From assembly GCF_000719475.1 (NCBI RefSeq), contig NZ_JOGO01000044.1, positions 1 to 59,911 of the forward strand: a stretch of 59,911 nt of DNA. The letters are read 5' to 3'. The stretch is from Streptomyces sp. NRRL F-5630 (GTDB lineage Bacteria > Actinomycetota > Actinomycetes > Streptomycetales > Streptomycetaceae). The position numbers and the translations under genes were made by a program. Below, piece by piece: positions 8,521-16,683 of the stretch. The notes under the pieces were generated by a model. It was not told where the DNA came from. It worked only from the letters and a program-made list of their open reading frames with translations, and did not search any database. Each line of letters begins with the position of its first letter. Positions within the stretch are counted from its first letter, which is position 1.

Positions 8521-9990
8521 TCAGTCGGTGATCTCCGTGTGCCCCTTCCGGGCCGGGGCGGGGACGCCCTCGCCCGCCCCCGCGGCACCCGTGTCCCCGG
8601 CGCTCGTACCGGCCGTCCCTGTCCCGCCGCCGGTCGCCTTGCGCAGCAGCCCCGTCAGGTCCACGCCGGTCGTCGAGGTGAGCAGTTCCAGCCCCTGCAC
8701 GACGTTGTTCGCGACGGTACGGGGAAGCTGGCCCGCGCCGTCCGTGGAGATGACCGTGAGCTTGTCGACCGCGCTGAGCGGCTCCGACGCCTTGGCGACG
8801 ACCTGCGGCAGTACCTCGACGACCATCTGGAGCACCGCCGCGTCGCCGTACTGCGCGAAGGCGTCCGCCTTCTTGCGCATCGCGTCGGCCTCCGCCGCAC
8901 CGCGCGCCAGGATCGCCGCCGCGTCCGCCTCGCCCTCCAGGCGCACGGCCTCGGCGAGGGCCGCGCGGTGCTCCTTCTCACCCGTACCGGTGAGCCGGGC
9001 GCGCTGCGCGTCGGCCTCCGCCTGCTTGACGAGCGAGATGCGCTGCGCCTCGGCCTCCTGCTCCGCGCGGTAGCGGGCCGCGTCGGCGGGCTTGCGGACC
9101 TGCGTGTCCAGCTCGCGGTCGGTGAGCGCGGCCTGCCGCTCGGCGACCTTCTCCTGCTCGGTCAGCACCTCCTGGTTGCGCGCCGCCTGCGCGAGCGGCC
9201 CGGCCGCCGCCGCACGCGCCGCGGCCTCGTCCGTCTCGGCCTTGATCTCGGCCTGCTTGAGCGCGAACGTGCGCTCCGCGATCGCGATCTCCTCGGCCGC
9301 CTTGAGCCGCGCCTGCTCCGAGGCGCGCCGCGCGACCGCCTCGGCGATGTCCGCCTCCTGCTTGGCGCGCGCCGCCTCGGGCCGCCCGAGGTCCTCCAGG
9401 TAGGAACCCTCGGTGGTGATGTCCTGGATCTGGAAGGCGTCGAGCACGAGCCCCTGCCCCGACAGGCTCGCCTCCGCCTCCTCGGCGACCTGCCCTGCGA
9501 ACGCCGCGCGGTCCCTGATGATGTCCTCGACCGACATGCGGCCCACGATCGAGCGCAGCGCCCCGGAGAGCACCTCCTGCGTGAAGCCGACGATGCCGCC
9601 CTGCTGCATGAGGAAGCGCTGCGCGGCGGCGCGGATCGAGTCCTCGGTGCCGCCGACCTTGACGATCGCGACACCCTCCAGATTCGCCTTGACGCCGCGC
9701 AGCGTCACCGCGCCGCGTACCGCGACCGGGATGTGCCGCGAGGACAGGTCCAGCGTGAACCGCTGCTGCACGAACGGGACGACGAAGACCCCGCCGCCGA
9801 CCACCACTTTCTGGCCGCTGTTGTCCGTGAAGACCCGTCCGGTCTCCGGGTCCGTACGGGACTTGCCGCGCCGGCCCGTCACGATGAACGCCTCGCTCGG
9901 CCCCGCGACCTTGTACCGCGTGACGACCACCAGGGCCACCAGGACGACCAGGACCACGATGCCGCTCACGGAGAGCACCACAGGACTCAT
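8521..9990 (-). CDS. Flotillin/SPFH-domain membrane scaffold protein
   Basis: Flotillin-like organiser of membrane microdomains (489 residues), anchored by an N-terminal helix (about residues 5-27) and facing the cytoplasm. The SPFH/Band 7 domain spans about 30-210 (VPFVQQRFTLDLSSRHIPV, VLDAFQIQDITTEGSYLEDLG). A long Ala/Glu/Arg-rich coiled coil (about 215-405) precedes a C-terminal oligomerisation region and a Gly/Thr/Ala-rich tail. ATG 9990 has GGGGTGGAG upstream; the frame is open further but without protein character. It follows the NfeD gene by 94 bases on the same strand, the family's usual partner arrangement. Confidence 0.92.
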   Translation of the reverse strand: MSPVVLSVSGIVVLVVLVALVVVTRYKVAGPSEAFIVTGRRGKSRTDPETGRVFTDNSGQKVVVGGGVFVVPFVQQRFTLDLSSRHIPVAVRGAVTLRGVKANLEGVAIVKVGGTEDSIRAAAQRFLMQQGGIVGFTQEVLSGALRSIVGRMSVEDIIRDRAAFAGQVAEEAEASLSGQGLVLDAFQIQDITTEGSYLEDLGRPEAARAKQEADIAEAVARRASEQARLKAAEEIAIAERTFALKQAEIKAETDEAAARAAAAGPLAQAARNQEVLTEQEKVAERQAALTDRELDTQVRKPADAARYRAEQEAEAQRISLVKQAEADAQRARLTGTGEKEHRAALAEAVRLEGEADAAAILARGAAEADAMRKKADAFAQYGDAAVLQMVVEVLPQVVAKASEPLSAVDKLTVISTDGAGQLPRTVANNVVQGLELLTSTTGVDLTGLLRKATGGGTGTAGTSAGDTGAAGAGEGVPAPARKGHTEITD

Positions 9991-10084
9991 CCGCTCCACC
10001 CCCTTCACACCCCGCCGCGCGGGGATCACTCTCGTACGTCGTGCTTGTCGTGCGTGCCGGGTGCGCCGCGCGCCCCGGGTGTGC

Positions 10085-10600
10085 TCAGTGTTCGACGAGG
10101 CGTACGCGCACGGCCGTCGACGAGAGGGTCTCCTCGACCCACACCTCGGCCCCGCGCGGCACCGCGACGGCGCTGCGCGCCGCGTACTTGACGGGCTGTC
10201 CGCCGAGCGAGAGCAGCACCTCGCCGAAGCCGTCGGTTGGGATCGCGGTGACGACCGCGCCCGAGGTGCCGACGAGGTCGGTGCCACGCGGAGTCGCCGT
10301 CGTCGTGCCGCCCATGAGGGCGCGTGTGAGGCGCCAGGTCAGCCAGCCGGCCGCGAGCCCGGCGGCGAGGCCGATCCCGGCTGCCGCGCCCGTGCCGAGG
10401 TCCGTCGTGGCGAGCGTGAGCGCGCCGGTGAAACCGAGCATCGACACCGTGCCCGCGACGACGGGCAGCGAGAACAGCCCGTCGAGCAGCCCGTCGAGGA
10501 AGGACACTCCGTCGAAGAGCCCTTCGAGCAGTCCGTCCACGACGAGCGAGAGCGCGAGCACGGCGAGCCCCGCGACCCCGGCCACCAGGAACCACGTCAC
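10085..10600 (-). CDS. NfeD-like membrane protein, flotillin partner
   Basis: NfeD-type protein of 171 residues: several N-terminal membrane segments (about 1-22, 45-65 and 70-90), then a soluble OB-fold domain (about 100-171, with GTSGAVVTAIPTDGFGEVLL and AEVWVEETLSSTAVRVRLV). NfeD proteins pair with flotillins in membrane microdomains. A conspicuous repeat of the type DGLLEGLFDG...LDGLLDGLF occupies residues 22-44. GTG 10600 is preceded by AAGGGGTG. It is the upstream gene of the flotillin pair. Confidence 0.85.
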   Translation of the reverse strand: MTWFLVAGVAGLAVLALSLVVDGLLEGLFDGVSFLDGLLDGLFSLPVVAGTVSMLGFTGALTLATTDLGTGAAAGIGLAAGLAAGWLTWRLTRALMGGTTTATPRGTDLVGTSGAVVTAIPTDGFGEVLLSLGGQPVKYAARSAVAVPRGAEVWVEETLSSTAVRVRLVEH

Positions 10601-10904
10601 GGCGACACCCCTTCCCGGTCACGCACTCCGCCGGGGACCGCTCGGTCCCGGGCGGGTGCCCCGAGCCTCCCACCGCGCCCGCCGCTCCCGCACTGCCAGG
10701 TTCCGGCAGTCTTCATGGCCGGTTTCCTGCGGCTTCTGGCCGGGGACCGCTCGTACGGGTGAGCCCGCGCACGTACCGAGCGGGGCGGCGCCGTGTCGCA
10801 CGGGGCGCGGAAGGAGGCGCGCGATGCCCGCGACGCCCACGGGGCGCGTCAAGGCGCCCGGTACGGCCCGCCGGGCGCCGCGCGACCGGTCGTACGATGC
10901 GGAC
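10601..10904. other. Divergent intergenic region, NfeD / peroxidase
   Basis: About 300 bases between divergent genes. The only structure I can support is TACAGT-like TACGAT at 10893-10898, six bases before the peroxidase ATG and so a candidate -10 for a leaderless transcript. Nothing else convincing was seen. Confidence 0.4.
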
Positions 10905-11396
10905 ATGACTGTGCACGATGTCGACATCAGCGCCCTCCAGGGCGGACCCGCCCAGCTCGACCAGTACCGGGGCAAGACCGTCCTGGTCGTCAACGTCGCC
11001 TCGCGCTGCGGGCTGACGCCCCAGTACGAGGGCCTCGAACGGCTCCACGAGACCTACCGCGACCGGGGCTTCACCGTGCTCGGCGTGCCCTGCAACCAGT
11101 TCATGGGCCAGGAGCCCGGCAGCGCCGACGAGATCGCGGAGTTCTGCTCGGCCACGTACGGCGTCACCTTCCCGATGACCGAGAAGGTCGAGGTGAACGG
11201 CGAGAACCGGCACCCGCTCTACCGCGAACTCGTGGACGTGGCCGACGCGGAGGGCCACAGCGGCGACATCCGCTGGAACTTCGAGAAGTTCCTCATCGGC
11301 CCCGACGGCGCCGGCGTCGCCCGCTTCGCCCCGCCCACCGAGCCGGAGTCCCCGGAGGTCGTCGCGGCGATCGAGAAGACGCTCACCCCTGCCTGA
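10905..11396 (+). CDS. Glutathione peroxidase family (thiol peroxidase)
   Basis: GPx-fold peroxidase of 163 residues reducing hydrogen peroxide or organic hydroperoxides. The peroxidatic residue is Cys35 (NVASRCGLTPQY) rather than selenocysteine. Gln69 (MGQEPG), Trp124 and Asn125 (RWNFEKF) complete the tetrad, and Cys81 (FCSATYGVTFP) is placed as the resolving Cys. That pattern is typical of thioredoxin-dependent GPx enzymes, and streptomycetes make mycothiol rather than glutathione. The ATG lies six bases after a -10-like TACGAT with no ribosome site, so translation may be leaderless. A 15-bp hairpin follows. Confidence 0.93.
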   Translation: MTVHDVDISALQGGPAQLDQYRGKTVLVVNVASRCGLTPQYEGLERLHETYRDRGFTVLGVPCNQFMGQEPGSADEIAEFCSATYGVTFPMTEKVEVNGENRHPLYRELVDVADAEGHSGDIRWNFEKFLIGPDGAGVARFAPPTEPESPEVVAAIEKTLTPA

Positions 11397-11693
11397 ACCG
11401 CCGCGCGCGGCAGGCCCCGCACCGGGCCTGCCGCGCGCCGCGCCGCCGCCGGCTCGGCCCGCAACTCCCGCCCCCGATGCGGCCAGCGGCCGGGAACCGG
11501 CCAGGAACCCGCCGCCCCGCCTGTCGCCCCCGCCGACCACCCGGGGCCGGCCAGGAGCCGTCAAGGTCCCGTCAGCGGCGGCCCCACCGGGATCAAGACC
11601 CCGTCAGGGCCCCTCCGGCGTCACCCGGCACGGACGTACGTTCCCGGCAGGACGTTCCCGCGACCCGCGGGACCCGAACCACCGGAGCACGCC
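11397..11693. other. Intergenic region after the peroxidase gene
   Basis: Apart from the terminator hairpin at 11403-11438, this GC-rich stretch shows no gene or clear promoter. Confidence 0.4.
11403..11438 (+). terminator. Hairpin after the peroxidase gene
   Basis: A perfect 15-bp inverted repeat (11403-11417 with 11424-11438, 6-base loop) starts 6 bases after the peroxidase stop. Confidence 0.82.
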
Positions 11694-12068
11694 ATGCCCG
11701 CCCGCCGTTCCCTGCCCGCGCGGCCCGCCCCCGCGGAGCCGGACCCCGAACCGGAACCCGTTCCCGCCGGGGCCGCCCTCGCCCTCGTCCCGCCACCCGC
11801 GCCCCGCCGCTGCTACGTCCCCGTGACCCAGGGCCCGCACGGGCAGTCGCCGCGCCTGTGCCGCACACCGCACGGCCCCCGTACCGCCGTCGCCTTCACC
11901 ACCGCGGAGGCCCTGCGCGCCGCGCTCGGCACGAGCCAGGCGTGGACCGTCCTGAGCCCCGCCGCCCTGCGCGCCCTCGTCGCGCCGCTCGGCGTCACCA
12001 CCCTCACGCTGGACCCGCGCCTCGTCCTCGCCGCCGGGAACGCGCATCTCGCCGGAGGTGCCGCATGA
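11694..12068 (+). CDS. SAV_915 family protein
   Basis: Small streptomycete protein of unknown function (124 residues). After a Pro/Ala-rich N-terminal 37 residues comes the conserved part: RCYVPVTQGPHGQ, GPRTAVAFTTAEALRAALG, AWTVLSPAALRALVAPLGVTTLTLDP. This layout matches the SAV_915 family. Its stop overlaps the start of the decarboxylase gene (ATGA at 12065-12068), so the two are probably translationally coupled. Confidence 0.75.
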   Translation: MPARRSLPARPAPAEPDPEPEPVPAGAALALVPPPAPRRCYVPVTQGPHGQSPRLCRTPHGPRTAVAFTTAEALRAALGTSQAWTVLSPAALRALVAPLGVTTLTLDPRLVLAAGNAHLAGGAA

Positions 12069-13384
12069 GCCTCCTCACCGGCACCGAGACGGACCTCGCG
12101 CTCTGGCCCGCCTCCGCGCGCCCCGCCGCCCACGGCGACGTCCGCGTGGGCGGCGTCTCGCTCACCGACGCCGCCGAACGGTACGGCACACCGCTCTACG
12201 TGCTCGACGAGGACGAGGTACGCGCCAGGGCCCGCGCCTACCGCGCCGCCTTCCCCGACGCCGGGGTGCACTACGCCGCGAAGGCGTTCCTCTGCCGCGC
12301 CCTCGTGCGCTGGCTCGCCGAAGAGGGCCTCGGCCTCGACGTCTGCTCCGCCGGAGAGCTCGAACTCGCCGTCGGCGCGGGCTTCCCCGCCGACCGCGTC
12401 CTCCTGCACGGCAACGCAAAGAGCCCCCGCGATCTCGCCTCGGCGCTGCGCCTCGGCGTCGGCGGGATCGTGCTCGACCACGTGGGCGAGATCGCCCGCC
12501 TCGCCGCGCTGGTGCCCCCCGGCGCACGGCAGCGGGTCCTGGTGCGGGTCGTGCCGGGGATCAGCGCGGGACACCACGACAAGGTCCGTACCGGCGACGA
12601 GGACCAGAAGTTCGGCCTCTCGCTCACCGACGGCAGCGCCCAGCACGCCGTCGCCCGCGTCCTCGCCACCCCGCGCCTCGAACTCACCGGCCTGCACTGC
12701 CACATCGGCTCGCAGATCGCCGAGGTGAAGCCGTACCTCGCCGCGCAACGGCGGCTGCTCGGGCTCCGCGCCCGGATCGCGGAGACCTACGGGGTCGTGC
12801 TGCCCGAGATCGACCTCGGCGGCGGCCACGCGGTCGCCCAGCGCCCGGGGGAGCGGGGGCTCGATCTCCCCGGCCTCGCCCGGCGCCTCCAGGCCGAACG
12901 GGCCGAATCGTGCCGCGCCGCCGGGCTGCCCGTGCCCCGGCTGCTCATCGAACCGGGCCGCGCGCTCGTCGCCCGGGCAGGCGTCGCCGTCTACCGCGTC
13001 CTCGCGGTCAAGCGCACCGCGCACCGCGTCTTCGTCGCCGTCGACGGCGGCATGGGCGACAACCCGCGCCCCACCCTGTACGGCGCGCCCTGCGTTCCCC
13101 GCCTCCTCGGCCGCGTCTCCGCGTCCGCCCCGCGTCCCGTCGACCTCGTCGGCCGCCACTGCGAGGCGGGCGATGTCCTCGCCCCCAAGGTGCCGCTCCC
13201 CGCCGACATCCGCCCCGGCGATCTCGTGGCCACCCCCGTCGCGGGCGCCTACCAGCTCTCGATGGCCTCCGCCTACAACCTCCACGGCCGCCCCCCACTC
13301 GTCGCCGTCCACAACGGCGCGGCCCGCCTCCTGATCCGCCGCGAGGAACCGGACGACCTCTGGCTGCGGGACCTCGGCGGGTAG
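12065..13384 (+). CDS. lysA: Diaminopimelate decarboxylase-like PLP enzyme
   Basis: Fold type III PLP decarboxylase (439 residues) of the LysA family, which converts meso-diaminopimelate to lysine. The PLP lysine is in VHYAAKAFLC (about residue 65). HCHIGSQI, EPGRALVARAG and the Cys-Glu pair in GRHCEAGDVLA are present. Several positions differ from the usual pattern: GGGHAV where GGGxG is typical, CEAGD for CESGD, and AYQLSMASAYN for the usual SMSSNYN. It is probably a paralogue whose substrate may differ. It shares an ATGA overlap with the SAV_915 gene, and no other lysine genes are near. Confidence 0.85.
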   Translation: MSLLTGTETDLALWPASARPAAHGDVRVGGVSLTDAAERYGTPLYVLDEDEVRARARAYRAAFPDAGVHYAAKAFLCRALVRWLAEEGLGLDVCSAGELELAVGAGFPADRVLLHGNAKSPRDLASALRLGVGGIVLDHVGEIARLAALVPPGARQRVLVRVVPGISAGHHDKVRTGDEDQKFGLSLTDGSAQHAVARVLATPRLELTGLHCHIGSQIAEVKPYLAAQRRLLGLRARIAETYGVVLPEIDLGGGHAVAQRPGERGLDLPGLARRLQAERAESCRAAGLPVPRLLIEPGRALVARAGVAVYRVLAVKRTAHRVFVAVDGGMGDNPRPTLYGAPCVPRLLGRVSASAPRPVDLVGRHCEAGDVLAPKVPLPADIRPGDLVATPVAGAYQLSMASAYNLHGRPPLVAVHNGAARLLIRREEPDDLWLRDLGG

Positions 13385-13544
13385 CGGTACGGGGACGATC
13401 GAGGCCGGGACCGCCCGGAAAACCGCTGGCCGGGACCGTGCGGGTGCGCGATGCTGCACTCGCACGCTCGGGGGAGCGGGGAGCGTGCACCCGCCCGCGT
13501 CTCCGCCGCCGAGGACGTCGCCGACCGGGAGGAAACACACGCGG

Positions 13545-14045
13545 GTGAGGGTGTCCGAGATGACAGAGGCCGATCTCCCGCGCGTGATGCGCCTGCGCGC
13601 CCGGGCCTGGGCCGTCGCCTACGAGGGGCTCGTCCCCGCCGCGTACCTGGACGCCATGGACCCCGCGGCCGACGCCCGCGCACGCGCAGGGTGGTTCCGC
13701 GAGAGCCGGGACCGCGTCACCGACCTCCTCGCGCTCGGCACCGGCGACGCCCTGCTCGGCTGGGCCTGCTACGGGCTGCCCCGCCCGGGGGAGGGCCCGG
13801 CCGGGGAGCTCTTCGCGCTCTACGCCGCTCCCGAGCACGTCGGTACGGGAGTCGGGCGCCGCCTCCTCGACGAGGTGCACGCGCGCCTCGCCGGACCCGT
13901 CGCGCTGTGGGTGCTCGAAGGCAACCACCGTGCCCGCCGCTTCTACGAGCGCTCCGGTTACCGCGCCGAGGGGACGCGCCGCCCCGACGACTACGGCGCG
14001 TGGGGCGGGCCTGTGCTCAGCGAACTGCGCTACGTACGGGACTGA
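13545..14045 (+). CDS. GNAT family N-acetyltransferase
   Basis: GCN5-related acetyltransferase (166 residues), substrate unknown. Motif A, which binds acetyl-CoA, is at LFALYAAPEHVGTGVGRRLLDEV (about residues 85-107, with the core GTGVGRRL), followed by the motif B region WVLEGNHRARRFYERSGY. GTG 13545 has GGAGG (13528-13532) upstream and begins the first strand (RVSEMTEADLPRV). An earlier in-frame GTG at 13485 would add a Pro-rich N-terminus and is less likely. It overlaps the convergent acetyltransferase gene by 29 bases. Confidence 0.85.
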   Translation: MRVSEMTEADLPRVMRLRARAWAVAYEGLVPAAYLDAMDPAADARARAGWFRESRDRVTDLLALGTGDALLGWACYGLPRPGEGPAGELFALYAAPEHVGTGVGRRLLDEVHARLAGPVALWVLEGNHRARRFYERSGYRAEGTRRPDDYGAWGGPVLSELRYVRD

Positions 14046-14541
14046 CCGGGGCGGGGCCGGTCCAGCGCCGCTCGCCGTCCTGCCAGGAACCGTCGGGGCG
14101 CAGCCCGAGGGCGCGCGCGACGGCTTCCGACGCGGCGTGCTCAGGGTGCACGTACGCGGTCAGCCGCCGCACCCCCGCCTGAGCGAGCCGCGCCGCCAGA
14201 GCCCGCGCGGCGGCCTTCGCGAGCCCGCGTCGCTGCCACGCCGTGCCCACGACCCACGCCACCTCCGCCTCCTCGCCGCGCGTCACCGTCGCCTGCACAT
14301 ACCCGGCGAGAGCGCCGCTCTCCTCCAGCCGCACAAGGAGGTTGACCCACGCGACACCGGTCTCGCCGGGACCGGCGAGCTGCCGCGCGTACCGGCGCTC
14401 CAGCTCGGCGACCCCCGGCGGCTCCCCGCCCGTGAACCGGTACAGGGCCGGGTCGGCGAGCACGGCGGCCATCGCCGGGGCGTGCCGGGCGGCGAGCGGG
14501 ACGAGGCTGAAGGACGGGGGCGCGGGCGGGGTGGAGCACAT
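14017..14541 (-). CDS. GNAT family N-acetyltransferase (RimJ/RimL-like)
   Basis: Acetyltransferase of 174 residues, similar in layout to RimJ/RimL-type N-terminal or ribosomal protein acetyltransferases; the target is unknown. It starts with FSLVPLAARHAPAMAAVLAD. The acetyl-CoA loop is WVVGTAWQRRGLAKAAARAL (Q-R-R-G-L-A core), and the C-terminal part contains LTAYVHPEHAASEAVARALG. ATG 14541 has GGAGAG upstream; the frame is open to 14700 without protein character. It converges on the acetyltransferase at 13545 with overlapping 3' ends and no terminator between them. Confidence 0.85.
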   Translation of the reverse strand: MCSTPPAPPSFSLVPLAARHAPAMAAVLADPALYRFTGGEPPGVAELERRYARQLAGPGETGVAWVNLLVRLEESGALAGYVQATVTRGEEAEVAWVVGTAWQRRGLAKAAARALAARLAQAGVRRLTAYVHPEHAASEAVARALGLRPDGSWQDGERRWTGPAPVSPVRSAVR

Positions 14542-14673
14542 GACCGCATTCTCTCCGCCTGGGCCATTCGGGGGACAGCCGGTTTTCCGTGGACGCGCGG
14601 GGGCACGCGAGTCCCACGAAGCACCACGAACCCGTACCCGCGGGGGTGAGCGATGAGCACGTGCAGAGTCCGA

Positions 14674-14720
14674 GGGCGGCGGCCCGGGACGGGGAGTCAT
14701 CCCGTCCCGGGCCGCCGCCC
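14674..14720 (-). terminator. 20-bp perfect hairpin
   Basis: A perfect 20-bp inverted repeat (14674-14693 with 14701-14720, 7-base loop) lies 21 bases past the stop of the small minus-strand ORF ending at 14742 and upstream of the next minus gene. Confidence 0.8.
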
Positions 14721-14741
14721 TTTCCTCTGCCCGGACCTCTC

Positions 14742-14969
14742 TCAGTCCGGCCCGTCCAGCCAGGAGTACAGCGCCTCCCGCGCGTCCGTCCGCCGTCCGC
14801 CGCGGTGCGCGAGCTCCCAGCGCTCATCGCCGAGCGCCCGCCGCGCGAACGCCTCGTACCGCTCGCGCAGCGGGGCCAGTTCGGGGGTGCGCAGCGCGTC
14901 GAGCGGCGCGGAACGCTCCCGTTCCCGGCCCACGAAGGTACTTCGCGCGTACGGAGTCCGCCCAGGCAT
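14742..14969 (-). CDS. Hypothetical protein (75 aa)
   Basis: Unrecognised small protein. Residues 25-75 look coding (LRTPELAPLRERYEAFARRALGD, REALYSWLDGPD) and predict helical structure; the first 20 residues are Arg/Ser-rich and may precede the true start (a GTG at 14933 is possible). Support comes from a strong terminator 21 bases after its stop. It is divergent from the PRC-barrel gene at 15149. No function can be assigned. Confidence 0.45.
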   Translation of the reverse strand: MPGRTPYARSTFVGRERERSAPLDALRTPELAPLRERYEAFARRALGDERWELAHRGGRRTDAREALYSWLDGPD

Positions 14970-15148
14970 TCGCCCCAGCCTCGCGCACGGATTCGGGGGG
15001 CGGGGCGAAACAGCGCGGACGGCGCCGGCCTGACGGGGCGTCGGACGGTCCGGGCAGCGACCGGCCGGTAGCCTCGCGTGTGGCCGGGCCGGGCGGGGGC
15101 AAGCGGCCGGAGGGGGGCTGACGACGGACCGTACGAGGAGGCAGGGCG

Positions 15149-15505
15149 TTGTTCGAAGCCGAGGACATCCGGGACTGGCGCGGCCATGACGTGGTGGACG
15201 CCGAGGGGCACAAGATCGGCACCCTGGAGGCCGTGTACGTCGACACGACCACCGATCTGCCCGCCTTCGCGACCGTCGTGACCGGGCTGCCCACCAAGCG
15301 GAGGCTGAACTTCGTGCCGCTCGACGGCGCGACGGTCAAGCCGGGAGCGCTCAAGGTGCGCTACGACAAGAAGCGGGTCAAGGACTCGCCGTCGATCGAT
15401 ACCGACGGCGAACTCGTCGCCGAGGAGGAGCCGAAGCTCTTCGCCTACTACGACCTCAGCTACCAGAGGGGACCCGCCGGGGCCCGAAGGCTCGGACGGC
15501 GCTGA
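15149..15505 (+). CDS. PRC-barrel domain-containing protein
   Basis: PRC-barrel protein of 118 residues, a small beta-barrel fold found in RNA-processing, photosynthetic and stress proteins; the actinomycete role is unknown. The barrel covers about residues 8-80 (DVVDAEGHKIGTLEAVYVDT, LNFVPLDGATVKPGALKV). A C-terminal acidic stretch (VAEEEPKLFAYYDL) resembles that of the second PRC-barrel protein in this window (25415-25777). GAGGAGG lies before the TTG start. Confidence 0.85.
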   Translation: MFEAEDIRDWRGHDVVDAEGHKIGTLEAVYVDTTTDLPAFATVVTGLPTKRRLNFVPLDGATVKPGALKVRYDKKRVKDSPSIDTDGELVAEEEPKLFAYYDLSYQRGPAGARRLGRR

Positions 15506-15898
15506 GACGGCAGGCGCGGCGCCGGGCCGGGACCCGAGCGGTGGCCGCCCCCACGGCAGGCGGTGGCCGCCTCGACAGGGGCGGCGGTCCGCGTCCCGGC
15601 CCGGCGCCCGACCGTTTCCTCGCTCGCCACCCGCCTCCGCGCCGCCCTCTCCGCCCGGCCCAGTGGTCCGCGCCCCGCGCCGCCCTCCCGCGCTCCGCGC
15701 GCAGGGCTCCGGGCGCCCTCGAACCGGACGCACCGCCTTTTGGCCGGATTCATCGTCCGCAATGACTGAAAACCTTTTACTTCACACGCATGAGGCACTT
15801 AGTGCCGGGTAAGCGGTCAGAAGACCGCCTGCGGCCCATGTCGGCTGAGCCCGTTTCCGGGGAGGCGACGTCGACGCGAAGAAGTGGAAGGAATCATC
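15506..15898. other. Intergenic region before the DUF5133 gene
   Basis: No convincing gene was found in 393 bases. A locally AT-richer patch (15765-15800) is followed by a near-consensus SigB-type promoter at 15788-15812. Confidence 0.4.
15788..15812 (+). promoter_or_regulatory. Possible SigB-type promoter of the DUF5133 gene
   Basis: GCAT (15788-15791), 15 bases, GGGTAA (15807-15812) differ from GNNT-N14-16-GGGTAY only at the last base. The gene starts 87 bases further on. Confidence 0.35.
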
Positions 15899-16189
15899 GT
15901 GCTGATTGCTCACCCTGTCGTGCTGCGCAAGCTGCTGGCCCGCTACGAAGCCCTGAGTGCCGTTCAGGAACCGGGCGCGGAAACGCTCCGGGACCTCGAC
16001 GACGTCACGTACACGCTGTGCGTCTCCACCGGTACGCGCACGATCGACGCGGCGCTCGGTGTCGCCCGCGAGCGGCTCGCCCGGGCCGCCGTCGAGGAGC
16101 GCACGGCATCGATGGCACGCAGTGCCAAGGAGTCGGCGCCCCGCCGGATCAGCGACTCCGGCTCGACCCCCCTCGTCCCCGCCGGGTGA
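15899..16189 (+). CDS. DUF5133 family protein
   Basis: Small streptomycete protein (96 residues) of unknown function. The family hallmark is the opening LIAHPVVLRKLLARYEAL followed by DLDDVTYTLCVSTGTRTIDAAL. GTG 15899 is preferred over the in-frame GTG at 15884 because GAAGGAA lies six bases before it and the family normally begins with a hydrophobic pair and AHP. A second member at 31951-32394 is coupled to an ATP-binding protein. A SigB-like promoter lies upstream. Confidence 0.78.
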   Translation: MLIAHPVVLRKLLARYEALSAVQEPGAETLRDLDDVTYTLCVSTGTRTIDAALGVARERLARAAVEERTASMARSAKESAPRRISDSGSTPLVPAG

Positions 16190-16275
16190 CACGTCTGCGA
16201 TCCTCACGGCGTGAGCCCGTCGCAGCCGGTGGCGGGCCGATGCACAGCCCCTGAGATGGCAGAGAGTCCTTCATT

Positions 16276-16683
16276 GTGTCTTCCCCCACCCCGATCTACC
16301 AGCAGCTCGTCGAGGAGCAGGGTGACGTTCTGAACGACACCCGGCAGACCGCCGACGCGCTTCGCAGGAAGGCGGAGCAGACCCTCGGCAGGCCGTCCGT
16401 CCCGGCCCCCGAGCCGCAGCCGCGGCCCGCCGCGGCCCAGGCTCCCGCCGCTTCCGCCGCACCGCCCGCGCCGCCCGCCCAGGCGGCGCGGCCCCACCCG
16501 ACGACCCCGCCGGCGCAGCCGGGTGCCGTCGCGCCGGGACAGGCCCCGGACGGTCATGCCGCCCCGCCCCCCGGCCCCCAGCCGCGCCCGCTCGCCGACG
16601 CGCGGCCGCACGCCCAGGAGCAGCCGCAGGCCGCGGCCCCGGGCCCCGCCGACGAGCGGCCGGAGCACGCGCCGGAGTCCTGA
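16276..16683 (+). CDS. Hypothetical Pro/Ala-rich protein
   Basis: Unrecognised 135-residue protein. The first 40 residues (IYQQLVEEQGDVLNDTRQTA and after) are helical and charged; residues 45-135 are Pro/Ala/Gln-rich and probably disordered. GTG 16276 has only a weak ribosome site. It follows the DUF5133 gene by 86 bases and could be cotranscribed. A long hairpin lies 163 bases downstream. Confidence 0.5.
   Translation: MSSPTPIYQQLVEEQGDVLNDTRQTADALRRKAEQTLGRPSVPAPEPQPRPAAAQAPAASAAPPAPPAQAARPHPTTPPAQPGAVAPGQAPDGHAAPPPGPQPRPLADARPHAQEQPQAAAPGPADERPEHAPES

Noticed and set aside
7645..10191. 848-codon plus-strand open frame
   Set aside because: Antisense to the SDR and flotillin genes, Arg/Leu/Gly-rich, with no domain; the opposite strand has clear families.
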